A DNA stretch of 8,955 nucleotides from positions 2,768,209 to 2,777,163 of the forward strand of contig CP070719.1 in NCBI GenBank assembly GCA_020350725.1, read 5' to 3'. Below are positions 1 to 6,122 of this stretch, piece by piece (the stretch's first letter is position 1; each line of letters begins with the position of its first letter). The notes beneath the pieces are model-generated. The model did no database searches. It was not told the DNA's origin and saw only the letters and a program-made list of their open reading frames with translations. This DNA is from a bacterium. Lineage in GTDB: Bacteria > BMS3Abin14. Both the position numbers and the translations under genes were made by a program.

Positions 1-1
1 C

Positions 2-129
2 GAATCACAAATCACGGCTGTTTCCCAACCGGGAACGGTGAACGGTGAACTGTGAACTGTCTTTTTGGATTTTGGACTTTGGATTGATCTCTAATCTCTA
101 ATCTCTAATTTCTAATGCTCTGATTCCCC
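2..129 (-). repeat. Composite heptad repeat element, left inverted copy
   Basis: This stretch is made of four kinds of 7-nt tandem word. Two AATCAC-type units lie at 2-15. Four GGGAACG/GTGAACG/GTGAACT units lie at 31-58. Three TTTGGAT/TTTGGAC units lie at 64-84. Four CTCTAAT/TTCTAAT units lie at 89-116. A unique end, GCTCTGATTCCCC, follows at 117-129. Read on the minus strand, the same modules in the same order recur at 5856-5963, so the RND operon lies between inverted copies. Compared with the right copy it carries two extra ATTAGAG-type units and two extra TCCAAA-type units. The left end may continue beyond the window. This is seen directly in the sequence; no function is known. Confidence 0.85.
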
Positions 130-132
130 ACT

Positions 133-153
133 GTGGACCGTGAACGGGGAACT
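133..153 (+). repeat. Short heptad array in the RND operon leader
   Basis: Three degenerate 7-nt units, GTGGACC, GTGAACG and GGGAACT, run in phase. They are the same word family as the array at 31-58. The sequence after them (ATCTTTTTTGG) resembles that after the first array (GTCTTTTTGG at 59-68), so this looks like a second, truncated copy of that junction. It ends only 27 nt before the adaptor start codon, so the leader between the composite repeat and the operon is itself largely repeat. No convincing sigma70 promoter is seen in 1-180. TATCTT at 153-158 is a weak -10 lookalike without a good -35. Confidence 0.7.
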
Positions 154-180
154 ATCTTTTTTGGTTGAGAAGGGACAGCC

Positions 181-1308
181 ATGGATCAGGATATCGCACG
201 GATGGACAGCCAGCCCACGGGTAGAAAAAGATCTCTGCGCCAGTTCCTCTGGCTGCCGCTGACCCTGCTGGCCGTCGTTGGGTTGTCGCTGTTCCTCAGG
301 GCGGCCGACACTCAGGACAGCCCGGAAAGCGCGAAGACCGATATATCCCCCTCTCCGGGCCTCCTGGTGGAGACGGCCCCGGCCGAGATCATGCCCGCCA
401 ACCGTGAGATCTCAGCCGTCGGGACCCTGCACTCCAACGAGGCTGTGGTCATCGCGGCGGAGATCGCCGGCAGGGTGACGGAGATCTCCTTTACCGAAGG
501 GGAAAGGGTCAGGGCCGGAAAGGTGTTGGCCCGCCTCGACAGTTCCGTTCTCCAGGCCCAGCGTGACCGGGCCGATGCCAGCCTGGTCCTCAGCCGGGCC
601 AACCGGGACCGGGCCGATGTCCTGCTCAAGGACGAGGCCATCTCCCAGCGGGAATGGGACGAGGCCTATGCCCAGTGGCGCCTCGACGAGGCCGACCTCC
701 GCCTGGCCGAAGCCCAGCTTGCCAAGACTGTCATCGAGGCGCCCTTCGATGGAGTCCTCGGGCTTCGCCATGTGAGCGTCGGCGAGTATGTCCAACCCGG
801 CATAGCCATTGTCACCCTGGACGACACCGACCCGATCAAGGTCGATTTCAGGGTTCCCGAGACTTTCATCGGGGGTCTCGAAGTCGGCCAGACGGTCCAG
901 GTCGAGGTCGATGCCATGCCGGACAGGACCTTTACCGGCCTGGTCTACGCCATTGACCCCAAAGTGGACGTCAACGGCCGAAACCTTCTCGTGCGGGCGA
1001 GGATCTCCAACCGGGACCGATCCCTCCGCCCTGGGATGTTCGCCCACGTCAACCTGGTCATCGAGGAAAATCCCACGGCCCTGATGGTCCCCGAACCGGC
1101 CATCATCTCCCGGGGCCGGGACCAGCTGGTGTACAAGGTCGTCGAAGGCAGGGTGGTGGAGGCGCAGGTGACCATCGGGATGCGCCGCAGGGGGCTGGTG
1201 GAGATCGTGGAGGGGCTCGAGGCCGGCGACATCGTCATCACTGCGGGCCAGATCAAGGTCCGGCCGGGGATGCCGGTCACCGTGGCGCCGGCCGGTGAGG
1301 GCAACTGA
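181..1308 (+). CDS. RND efflux periplasmic adaptor (membrane fusion protein)
   Basis: This 375-residue protein is the periplasmic adaptor of a tripartite RND pump. It would link the inner-membrane transporter to the outer-membrane channel. After a basic N-terminus there is one hydrophobic segment at about 21-39 and no lipobox cysteine, so it is probably anchored by an uncleaved helix. The order is the usual HlyD/AcrA order: half lipoyl domain about 80-120 (GRVTEI.F.EGERVRAG), an alpha-helical coiled-coil hairpin about 121-182, second lipoyl half about 184-215 (IEAPFDGVLG), beta-barrel about 218-293, and membrane-proximal domain about 296-370. The start is ATG with AAGGGA 5 nt upstream; a second ATG at codon 8 is less well placed. 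It is the first gene of the operon and ends 5 nt before the pump gene. The family assignment is firm; the drug or metabolite handled cannot be read from it. Confidence 0.95.
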   Translation: MDQDIARMDSQPTGRKRSLRQFLWLPLTLLAVVGLSLFLRAADTQDSPESAKTDISPSPGLLVETAPAEIMPANREISAVGTLHSNEAVVIAAEIAGRVTEISFTEGERVRAGKVLARLDSSVLQAQRDRADASLVLSRANRDRADVLLKDEAISQREWDEAYAQWRLDEADLRLAEAQLAKTVIEAPFDGVLGLRHVSVGEYVQPGIAIVTLDDTDPIKVDFRVPETFIGGLEVGQTVQVEVDAMPDRTFTGLVYAIDPKVDVNGRNLLVRARISNRDRSLRPGMFAHVNLVIEENPTALMVPEPAIISRGRDQLVYKVVEGRVVEAQVTIGMRRRGLVEIVEGLEAGDIVITAGQIKVRPGMPVTVAPAGEGN

Positions 1309-1313
1309 CGCTT

Positions 1314-4300
1314 ATGGTCCTCTCAGACCTGTCCATCCGCAGACCGGTCCTGGCCACAGTGATGAGCCTCGTCCTGATCCTCGTCGGCCTGATCAGCTAC
1401 CAGCGCCTGTCCGTTCGCGAGTACCCCAAGATCGACGAGCCCGTGGTCAACGTGACCACCGTCTACACCGGCGCCACCGCCGAGATCGTCGAATCGCAGA
1501 TCACCCAGCCCCTGGAGGAGAGCCTGGCCGGCATCGAGGGCATTGACCTGATGACCTCCACCTCCCGGCCCGAGAGAAGCCAGATCACCGTCAAGTTCGG
1601 CCTCACCCGGAACCCGGATGAGGCGGCCAACGACGTGCGCGACCGCGTGTCCAGGGTGCGGGGCCGCCTGCCGTCGGACATCAGCGAACCGGTCATCAGC
1701 AAGGTCGAGGCCGATGCCCAGCCGACGATCTTCCTCGCCTTCTCCTCCGCCAACCACACCGCCCTCGAGATCACCGACTACGCTGAGAGGTTCGTCAAGG
1801 ACCGCCTCCAGAACATCCAGGGCGTGGCCAACGTCCGGGTCCTGGGCGAACGGCGGTTCGCCATGCGGATCTGGCTCGACCGGATGCGGCTGGCCGCCTT
1901 CCAGCTTACCCCCCAGGACGTGGAGAGCGCCCTGCGCCAGCAGAACGTGGAGATCCCGTCGGGCCGGATCGAGTCCATCGACCGCGAGTTCACGGTGCTG
2001 TCGGAGACGGACATGCGGACGGCCGAGGAGTTCGAACAGATGATCTTACGGGACGTCGGCGGCTACCTGGTCCGTCTCAAGGACGTCGGCCGGGCCGAGA
2101 TCGGCGCAGAGAGCGAACGCACGGTGGTCCGCTTCCAGGGCGAGCCGGCCGTGGCCCTCGGCGTGGTCCGACAGGCCACGGCGAACCCTCTGGACGTCTC
2201 CGAGGCCGTCCGGGAGAGCCTTCCCGCCATCGAGGCGTCCCTGCCCGACGGGATGCGGGTCTACGTCGCCTATGACAGCTCCATCTTCATCGAGCACTCC
2301 ATCAGGAACGTCTTTCACGCCGTAGGCGAGGCCGTGGCCCTGGTCATCCTCGTCATCTTTCTCTTCCTGCGCTCCGTCCGTTCGACACTGATCCCCCTGG
2401 TGACCATCCCGGTGTCCCTGGTCGGTGCCTTCGGCCTCATGTACGCCTTCGGCTTCACCATCAACACCCTCACCCTGCTCGCCATGGTGCTGGCTATCGG
2501 CCTCGTGGTGGACGATGCCATCGTGGTCCTGGAGAACATCTTCCGCCACGTGGAGGAGGGGATGGACCCTCTGAAGGCGTCCTTCCAGGGCAGTCGGGAG
2601 ATCGCCTTCGCCGTCATCGCCATGACCCTGACCCTGGCGGCGGTCTACGCCCCCATCGGTTTCATGCAGGGGCGCACCGGCAGGCTGTTCACCGAGTTCG
2701 CCCTGACCCTGGCCGGGGCGGTGCTCGTGTCGGGTTTCGTGGCCCTGACCCTGTCACCCATGATGAGCTCCAAGCTGCTGCGCCACCGGGACAGGCACAT
2801 GGCCATCTACAATGTCATCGAGGCGGTGATCGTCGCGATGACGGAGGGCTACCGCCGCCTGCTCCAGTGGTCCCTCAGGGCCAGCTTTGTGGTCATCCTG
2901 GTCGGCCTGCTGATCGCGGGGGGGGCCTACTTCCTGTTCGGAATGCTCAAGTCCGAACTGGCCCCCACTGAGGACCGGGGGGTCATCCTGAGCATCGGCA
3001 TAGGGCCCGAGGGGTCGACGGTGGCCTACACTGACCGCTACGCCCGCATGATGGAAGGTGTCTTCGCCGGCACGCCGGAGGTCGAGCGGTACTTTGTTGT
3101 CTCCGGCTACCCCACCGTGTCCCAGATCATCTCCTTCGCCAGTCTCAAGGACTGGGGCAGCCGGGAGCGGAAGCAGCAGGCCATAGCCCGTGAGCTGCAG
3201 CCCAAGCTCTTCGGCGGCATTCCCGGCGTCATGGCCTTTCCCATTAACCCGCCGTCCCTCGGCCAGCGCTCCATCGCCCAGCCCGTACAGATAGTGGTTC
3301 TGACTTCGGCCCCCTACGAAGAGCTGCGCAGGATGACGGACCGGATCGTGGAGGAAGCGCGCCAGTGGCCCGGATTCATCAACCTGGATACGGACCTGAA
3401 GCTGAACAAGCCCCAGCTCAACGTGCAGGTGGACCGCGAAAAGGTAGTGGACGTGGGACTCGAGGTGGCCACTGTCGGCCGCACACTGGAGACCATGCTG
3501 GGCGGGCGGCAGGTCACCCGGTTCAAGCGCCACGGCAAGCAGTACGACGTCATTGTCCAGGTGGAGGAGGCCGACCGCGCCACTCCGTCCGACCTGTCAG
3601 CCATCTACGTGCGGGGCAGGGACGGAGAGATGGTTCAGCTGTCGAACCTGGTGACGGTGAGGGAAACGGTGGCCCCCAAGGAGCTGAACCACTTCAACCA
3701 GCTCCGGTCGGCCAAGATCACCGCCAGCCTGGCGCCGGGCTATTCCCTCGGTGAGGCCCTGGAGGAGCTGGAGGTGATCACCGATCGGGTCCTGCCCGCA
3801 GACGCTGTGATCGATTACGACGGGCCCTCGCGTGAGTTCCGGGAGAGCGGCGCGAGCATGTACGTTACCTTTCTCCTCGCCCTGGGTTTTATCTACCTCG
3901 TCCTGGCCGCCCAGTTCGAAAGCTTCATCGATCCTTTCATCATCATGCTCTCGGTTCCCCTCAGCGTGACCGGAGCCCTGGGCGCCCTTTACCTGACCGG
4001 CAACACACTGAATATCTACAGCCAGATCGGCCTGGTGACGCTGGTCGGCCTGATCACCAAGCACGGCATCCTTATCGTCGAATTCGCCAATCAGCAGAGG
4101 GAAAGAGGGATGGAAAAGCTGGAGGCGGTGGTGGAATCGGCCACCCTCAGGCTGCGTCCCATACTGATGACCACGGGCGCCATGGTGCTGGGCGCTATGC
4201 CGCTGGCCCTGGCCACCGGCGCCGGCGCCGAGAGCCGTCAGGCCATAGGATGGGTCATCGTCGGCGGTATGTCCCTCGGCACCCTCCTGACCCTTTTCGT

Positions 4301-4391
4301 CGTCCCGACGGCCTATCTCCTCATTGCCCGGCGGCAGAGGACCCCGGGAGAGGAGATGGTGGGCGGTCCGTCGTTGGGAGATGGAGCATGA
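1314..4391 (+). CDS. RND multidrug-type efflux pump, inner-membrane subunit (HAE-1/AcrB family)
   Basis: This 1025-residue protein is near full AcrB length (about 1050). It is a proton-driven exporter expected to work as a trimer. The N-terminus (SIRRPV, then VREYPKID at 34-41) is typical of the family. The layout is TM1 at about 10-30, a large periplasmic porter loop, TM2-TM6 from about 335 to 485, TM7 at about 523-543, a second periplasmic loop, and TM8-TM12 from about 850 to 1005. The proton-relay residues are present: the Asp pair D400-D401 in GLVVDDA (TM4), K916 in GLITKHGIL (TM10), and R948 in RLRPILMT (TM11). It should therefore be active. The start at ATG 1314 gives the standard N-terminus; GAGGG lies 12 nt upstream, inside the end of the adaptor gene. 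An uninterrupted G8 run at 2918-2925 codes for part of TM7. The substrate is unknown; HAE-1 members export drugs, dyes, bile salts, lipids or signals. Confidence 0.96.
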   Translation: MVLSDLSIRRPVLATVMSLVLILVGLISYQRLSVREYPKIDEPVVNVTTVYTGATAEIVESQITQPLEESLAGIEGIDLMTSTSRPERSQITVKFGLTRNPDEAANDVRDRVSRVRGRLPSDISEPVISKVEADAQPTIFLAFSSANHTALEITDYAERFVKDRLQNIQGVANVRVLGERRFAMRIWLDRMRLAAFQLTPQDVESALRQQNVEIPSGRIESIDREFTVLSETDMRTAEEFEQMILRDVGGYLVRLKDVGRAEIGAESERTVVRFQGEPAVALGVVRQATANPLDVSEAVRESLPAIEASLPDGMRVYVAYDSSIFIEHSIRNVFHAVGEAVALVILVIFLFLRSVRSTLIPLVTIPVSLVGAFGLMYAFGFTINTLTLLAMVLAIGLVVDDAIVVLENIFRHVEEGMDPLKASFQGSREIAFAVIAMTLTLAAVYAPIGFMQGRTGRLFTEFALTLAGAVLVSGFVALTLSPMMSSKLLRHRDRHMAIYNVIEAVIVAMTEGYRRLLQWSLRASFVVILVGLLIAGGAYFLFGMLKSELAPTEDRGVILSIGIGPEGSTVAYTDRYARMMEGVFAGTPEVERYFVVSGYPTVSQIISFASLKDWGSRERKQQAIARELQPKLFGGIPGVMAFPINPPSLGQRSIAQPVQIVVLTSAPYEELRRMTDRIVEEARQWPGFINLDTDLKLNKPQLNVQVDREKVVDVGLEVATVGRTLETMLGGRQVTRFKRHGKQYDVIVQVEEADRATPSDLSAIYVRGRDGEMVQLSNLVTVRETVAPKELNHFNQLRSAKITASLAPGYSLGEALEELEVITDRVLPADAVIDYDGPSREFRESGASMYVTFLLALGFIYLVLAAQFESFIDPFIIMLSVPLSVTGALGALYLTGNTLNIYSQIGLVTLVGLITKHGILIVEFANQQRERGMEKLEAVVESATLRLRPILMTTGAMVLGAMPLALATGAGAESRQAIGWVIVGGMSLGTLLTLFVVPTAYLLIARRQRTPGEEMVGGPSLGDGA

Positions 4392-4410
4392 TTTCGGTCC
4401 CGGACAGACC

Positions 4411-4414
4411 GAGG
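4411..4414 (+). promoter_or_regulatory. Ribosome-binding site deciding the outer-membrane channel start
   Basis: GAGG is followed by five bases and then ATG at 4420. The two other in-frame ATGs are worse. The one at 4381 has GGGAG directly against it with no spacing, and the one at 4324 lies deep in the pump gene. Starting at 4420 also gives a clean lipoprotein signal peptide. Confidence 0.6.
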
Positions 4415-4419
4415 CTGCT

Positions 4420-5880
4420 ATGCATCGGAACCCTGTAAAAAGTCGCCGCAGCAGACTCGCTCTTTTCGCCGTCCTCGTCCTGGCCCTGGCCGGGTGCACC
4501 GTCGGCCAGGAGTACCGCAGGCCCGAATTGAGTGTGCCGAAGACATACCGCGAAGGGGCCCCGTGGAAGGAGGCCGAACCCTCCGATACGCTGCCGAAAG
4601 GCAGGTGGTGGTCCATGTTCTCGGATGCGGGGCTTGACGATCTGCAGGACCGGGCCCGAAAGGCCAACCAGGACCTCCAGGCCGCCCTCGCCCGCATCGA
4701 ACAGGCCCGATCGGCCCTCCAGGCCGTCGGGTCCGGCATCTATCCCCGACTGGATCTCAACCCCTCCGCAGAGCGCAAACGGACCGCTGAAGACCTCTCG
4801 TCCACCGGCAGCGGTCTGACCTCGACAACCCTTCGAACACCCCTGGACCTGAGCTATGAGGTGGACCTCTGGGGAAGGGTGAGGCGGTCCGTGGAGGCGG
4901 CCCGGACCGAATTCGAGGCAAGCCAGGCCGATTTTGAGAACATTCTGCTTGCGTTACAGGCCGATGTGGCCCGCAGCTATTTTTCCCTGAGGACACTGGA
5001 CGCGGAGATCGACCTTTTGGGCCGCACAGTAGACCTGCGGAGAAAAAACCTCGAACTGGTTCAGAGCCTGTTCCGTAACGGGCAGGTGTCCCGACTCGAC
5101 CTCGCCCGGGCCGAGACCGAGCTGGCCAACACCACCGCCGATCTGGCCGCGCTCCGCCGCCTGAGGGCCTCCACCGAACACGCCCTCGCCGTCCTGGCCG
5201 GTGAGCCGGCGTCCGGCTTCAGGGTCCCGGCCATGCCCCTCGATCTTGACGCGCAGCCCCCTGCCGTCTATCCCGGTATCCCGTCCAGCCTGCTCGAACG
5301 GCGCCCGGACATCGCCGCCGCCGAACGCCGGTTGATGGCGGCCAACGCCCGCATCGGTGTCGCCGAGGCCGCCTTTTTCCCCTCCATCCGGCTGACGGGC
5401 AGCGCCGGATATGCCAGCGACGAGCTCTCGTCGCTCTTCAGCTGGGACAACCGGACCTGGTCCCTGGGGCCTTTCCTCTCCCTTCCGGTCTTCGACGGAG
5501 GGCGCAACCGGTCCGGCCTCAACCTGGCTCGGGCGAGGTGGGAGGAGGCCGTGGCCCGCTACCGGAAGCAGGTCCTGGTGGCCTTCGCCGAGGTGGAAGA
5601 CGCCCTCTCGGACCTTCGCAACCTGGACGTGCAGTCGCAGGCCCAGCGGCAGGCCATGACCTCGGCGCGACAGGCGTCGGAACTGTCGGGAAAGAGGTAT
5701 CGTGCCGGCCTGGTCAGCTATCTGGAGGTCGTGGTCAGCGAACGGACGGCTCTTGCCTCGGAACTCCTCGCCGTGAGGGTTCTGGGGCTCCGTCTCCAGG
5801 CAAGCGTCACCCTGATCAAGGCGCTCGGCGGGGGATGGGAGGATGCCTCCGGGGCGGGGAATCAGAGCATTAGAGATTAG
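4420..5880 (+). CDS. Outer-membrane efflux lipoprotein of the NodT type (TolC-like channel)
   Basis: This 486-residue lipoprotein is the outer-membrane exit duct that docks on the RND adaptor. From ATG 4420 there is a basic n-region, a hydrophobic stretch and a lipobox LALAGC with the lipidated cysteine at residue 26, followed by TVGQEYRRPEL, the usual start of mature NodT-family channels. Two outer-membrane efflux (OEP, PF02321) repeats follow. The hallmark region IPSSLLERRPDI (287-298) then AAAERRL..ANARIGVAEAAFFPSI opens the second. Conserved sequence ends around ALGGGW, a common family ending. The remaining residues run into a heptad repeat: codons for NQSIRD and the TAG stop are part of the composite repeat at 5856-5963, so the tail is probably acquired. 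The gene starts 28 nt after the pump stop and completes the operon. Longer starts at 4381 (11-nt overlap with the pump gene) or 4324 are possible but would spoil the signal peptide. Confidence 0.93.
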   Translation: MHRNPVKSRRSRLALFAVLVLALAGCTVGQEYRRPELSVPKTYREGAPWKEAEPSDTLPKGRWWSMFSDAGLDDLQDRARKANQDLQAALARIEQARSALQAVGSGIYPRLDLNPSAERKRTAEDLSSTGSGLTSTTLRTPLDLSYEVDLWGRVRRSVEAARTEFEASQADFENILLALQADVARSYFSLRTLDAEIDLLGRTVDLRRKNLELVQSLFRNGQVSRLDLARAETELANTTADLAALRRLRASTEHALAVLAGEPASGFRVPAMPLDLDAQPPAVYPGIPSSLLERRPDIAAAERRLMAANARIGVAEAAFFPSIRLTGSAGYASDELSSLFSWDNRTWSLGPFLSLPVFDGGRNRSGLNLARARWEEAVARYRKQVLVAFAEVEDALSDLRNLDVQSQAQRQAMTSARQASELSGKRYRAGLVSYLEVVVSERTALASELLAVRVLGLRLQASVTLIKALGGGWEDASGAGNQSIRD

Positions 5881-5963
5881 AGATCAATCCAAAAGGACAG
5901 TTCACCGTTCACAGTTCACGGTTCACAGCTATAAACCTTCGTGATTCGTGATTTGTGATTTGG
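5856..5963 (+). repeat. Composite heptad repeat element, right inverted copy
   Basis: The sequence runs GGGGAATCAGAGC, two ATTAGAG units (5869-5882), ATCAATCC, AAAAGGACA, four GTTCACN units (5900-5927), a unique GCTATAAACCTTC, then three GTGATTC/GTGATTT units (5941-5961). The modules match the reverse complement of 2-129 in order, including identical unique junctions (GGGGAATCAGAGCATTAG and AGAGATCAATCCAAA). The array overlaps the 3' end of the outer-membrane channel gene and supplies its TAG at 5878-5880. No stem plus T-run terminator is visible here. Confidence 0.85.
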
Positions 5964-5971
5964 AAAGACGA

Positions 5972-5985
5972 GTTCACCGTTCACC
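5972..5985 (+). repeat. Two further GTTCACC heptads
   Basis: Two exact GTTCACC units stand apart from the composite element, separated from it by GGAAAGACGA, and run directly into the palindromic motif at 5990. They are the same word as in the array at 5900-5927. Confidence 0.6.
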
Positions 5986-5989
5986 GCCT

Positions 5990-6010
5990 GCCCTGAGCCT
6001 GTCGAAGGGC
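5990..6010. repeat. Short dispersed hairpin motif (GCCCT ... CTGTCGAAGGGC)
   Basis: A 21-nt motif begins GCCCTGAGCC and ends TGTCGAAGGGC, with a 5-bp stem GCCCT/AGGGC. From memory, near-identical motifs (CCCTTCGACAGGCTCAGGG) are scattered between genes in many environmental bacteria. It is followed by a C-run, not a T-run, so it is not a standard intrinsic terminator on the + strand, though it could act at the RNA level after the RND operon. Confidence 0.5.
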
Positions 6011-6064
6011 CCCCTCGCCCTATCTCCCCCTCGCCCCCTCGGGTAGGTCCCCGCGTCTCCGCCT
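6010..6064 (-). repeat. C-rich block with G-quadruplex pattern on the minus strand
   Basis: Four C-runs (6010-6014, 6018-6020, 6026-6030, 6034-6038) are separated by TCG, TATCT and TCG. On the minus strand this fits G3+N1-7 four times. It continues into GGTCCCCGCGTCTCCGCC, whose reverse complement resembles the GACGCGGAGA words at 8875-8884. A related block in opposite orientation lies after the ABC operon. It lies just upstream of the promoter candidate for that operon. Confidence 0.55.
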
Positions 6065-6084
6065 CTGCTTTTCGTCCCTTCTTC

Positions 6085-6093
6085 TGCTACAAT
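6085..6093 (+). promoter_or_regulatory. Extended -10 promoter candidate for the ABC operon
   Basis: TGCTACAAT fits the extended -10 form TGnTATAAT with one mismatch in the hexamer. The 17-nt-spaced -35 position (CTGCTT) is poor, as is usual for extended -10 promoters. Transcription would begin near 6100, giving a leader of roughly 20 nt to the TTG start. The site lies between the repeat mosaic and the first permease. It is inferred from sequence only. Confidence 0.45.
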
Positions 6094-6112
6094 TCCCCTG
6101 ATCGATCTCCCC

Positions 6113-6117
6113 GGAGG
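6113..6117 (+). promoter_or_regulatory. Strong ribosome-binding site selecting a TTG start
   Basis: GGAGG is a near-perfect anti-SD match. TTG at 6123 sits 5 nt after it. The alternative in-frame GTG at 6117 overlaps the last G of the site, which leaves no spacing, so TTG is preferred. Confidence 0.6.
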
Positions 6118-6122
6118 TGGCC

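Noticed and set aside
1-129. CRISPR array
   Set aside because: The repeats are 7 nt, contiguous and degenerate, with no spacers and no cas genes.
150-160. TATCTT (153-158) as the RND operon -10 box
   Set aside because: Only four of six positions match, and no acceptable -35 lies 16-18 nt upstream.
412-1047. Minus-strand open frame opposite the adaptor gene
   Set aside because: It is entirely inside a clear adaptor gene and has no domain pattern of its own.
4324-4419. Longer start for the outer-membrane channel (4324 or 4381)
   Set aside because: These add residues before the signal peptide, have no properly spaced ribosome-binding site, and overlap the pump gene. ATG 4420 gives a textbook lipoprotein leader.
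3597-4739. Long minus-strand open frame of 380 codons across the pump and channel genes
   Set aside because: It lies antisense to two well-supported genes and spans their junction. Its protein has no recognisable family pattern. Long antisense frames are expected at this GC content.
1-5963. Insertion sequence or composite transposon bounded by the inverted repeats
   Set aside because: There is no transposase, and the arms are tandem heptads rather than typical terminal inverted repeats. Target-site duplications cannot be judged because the left arm reaches the window edge. Kept only as a hypothesis in the findings.
5881-6010. Rho-independent terminator after the RND operon
   Set aside because: The only hairpin (5990-6010) has a 5-bp stem and is followed by C-runs, with no T-tract.
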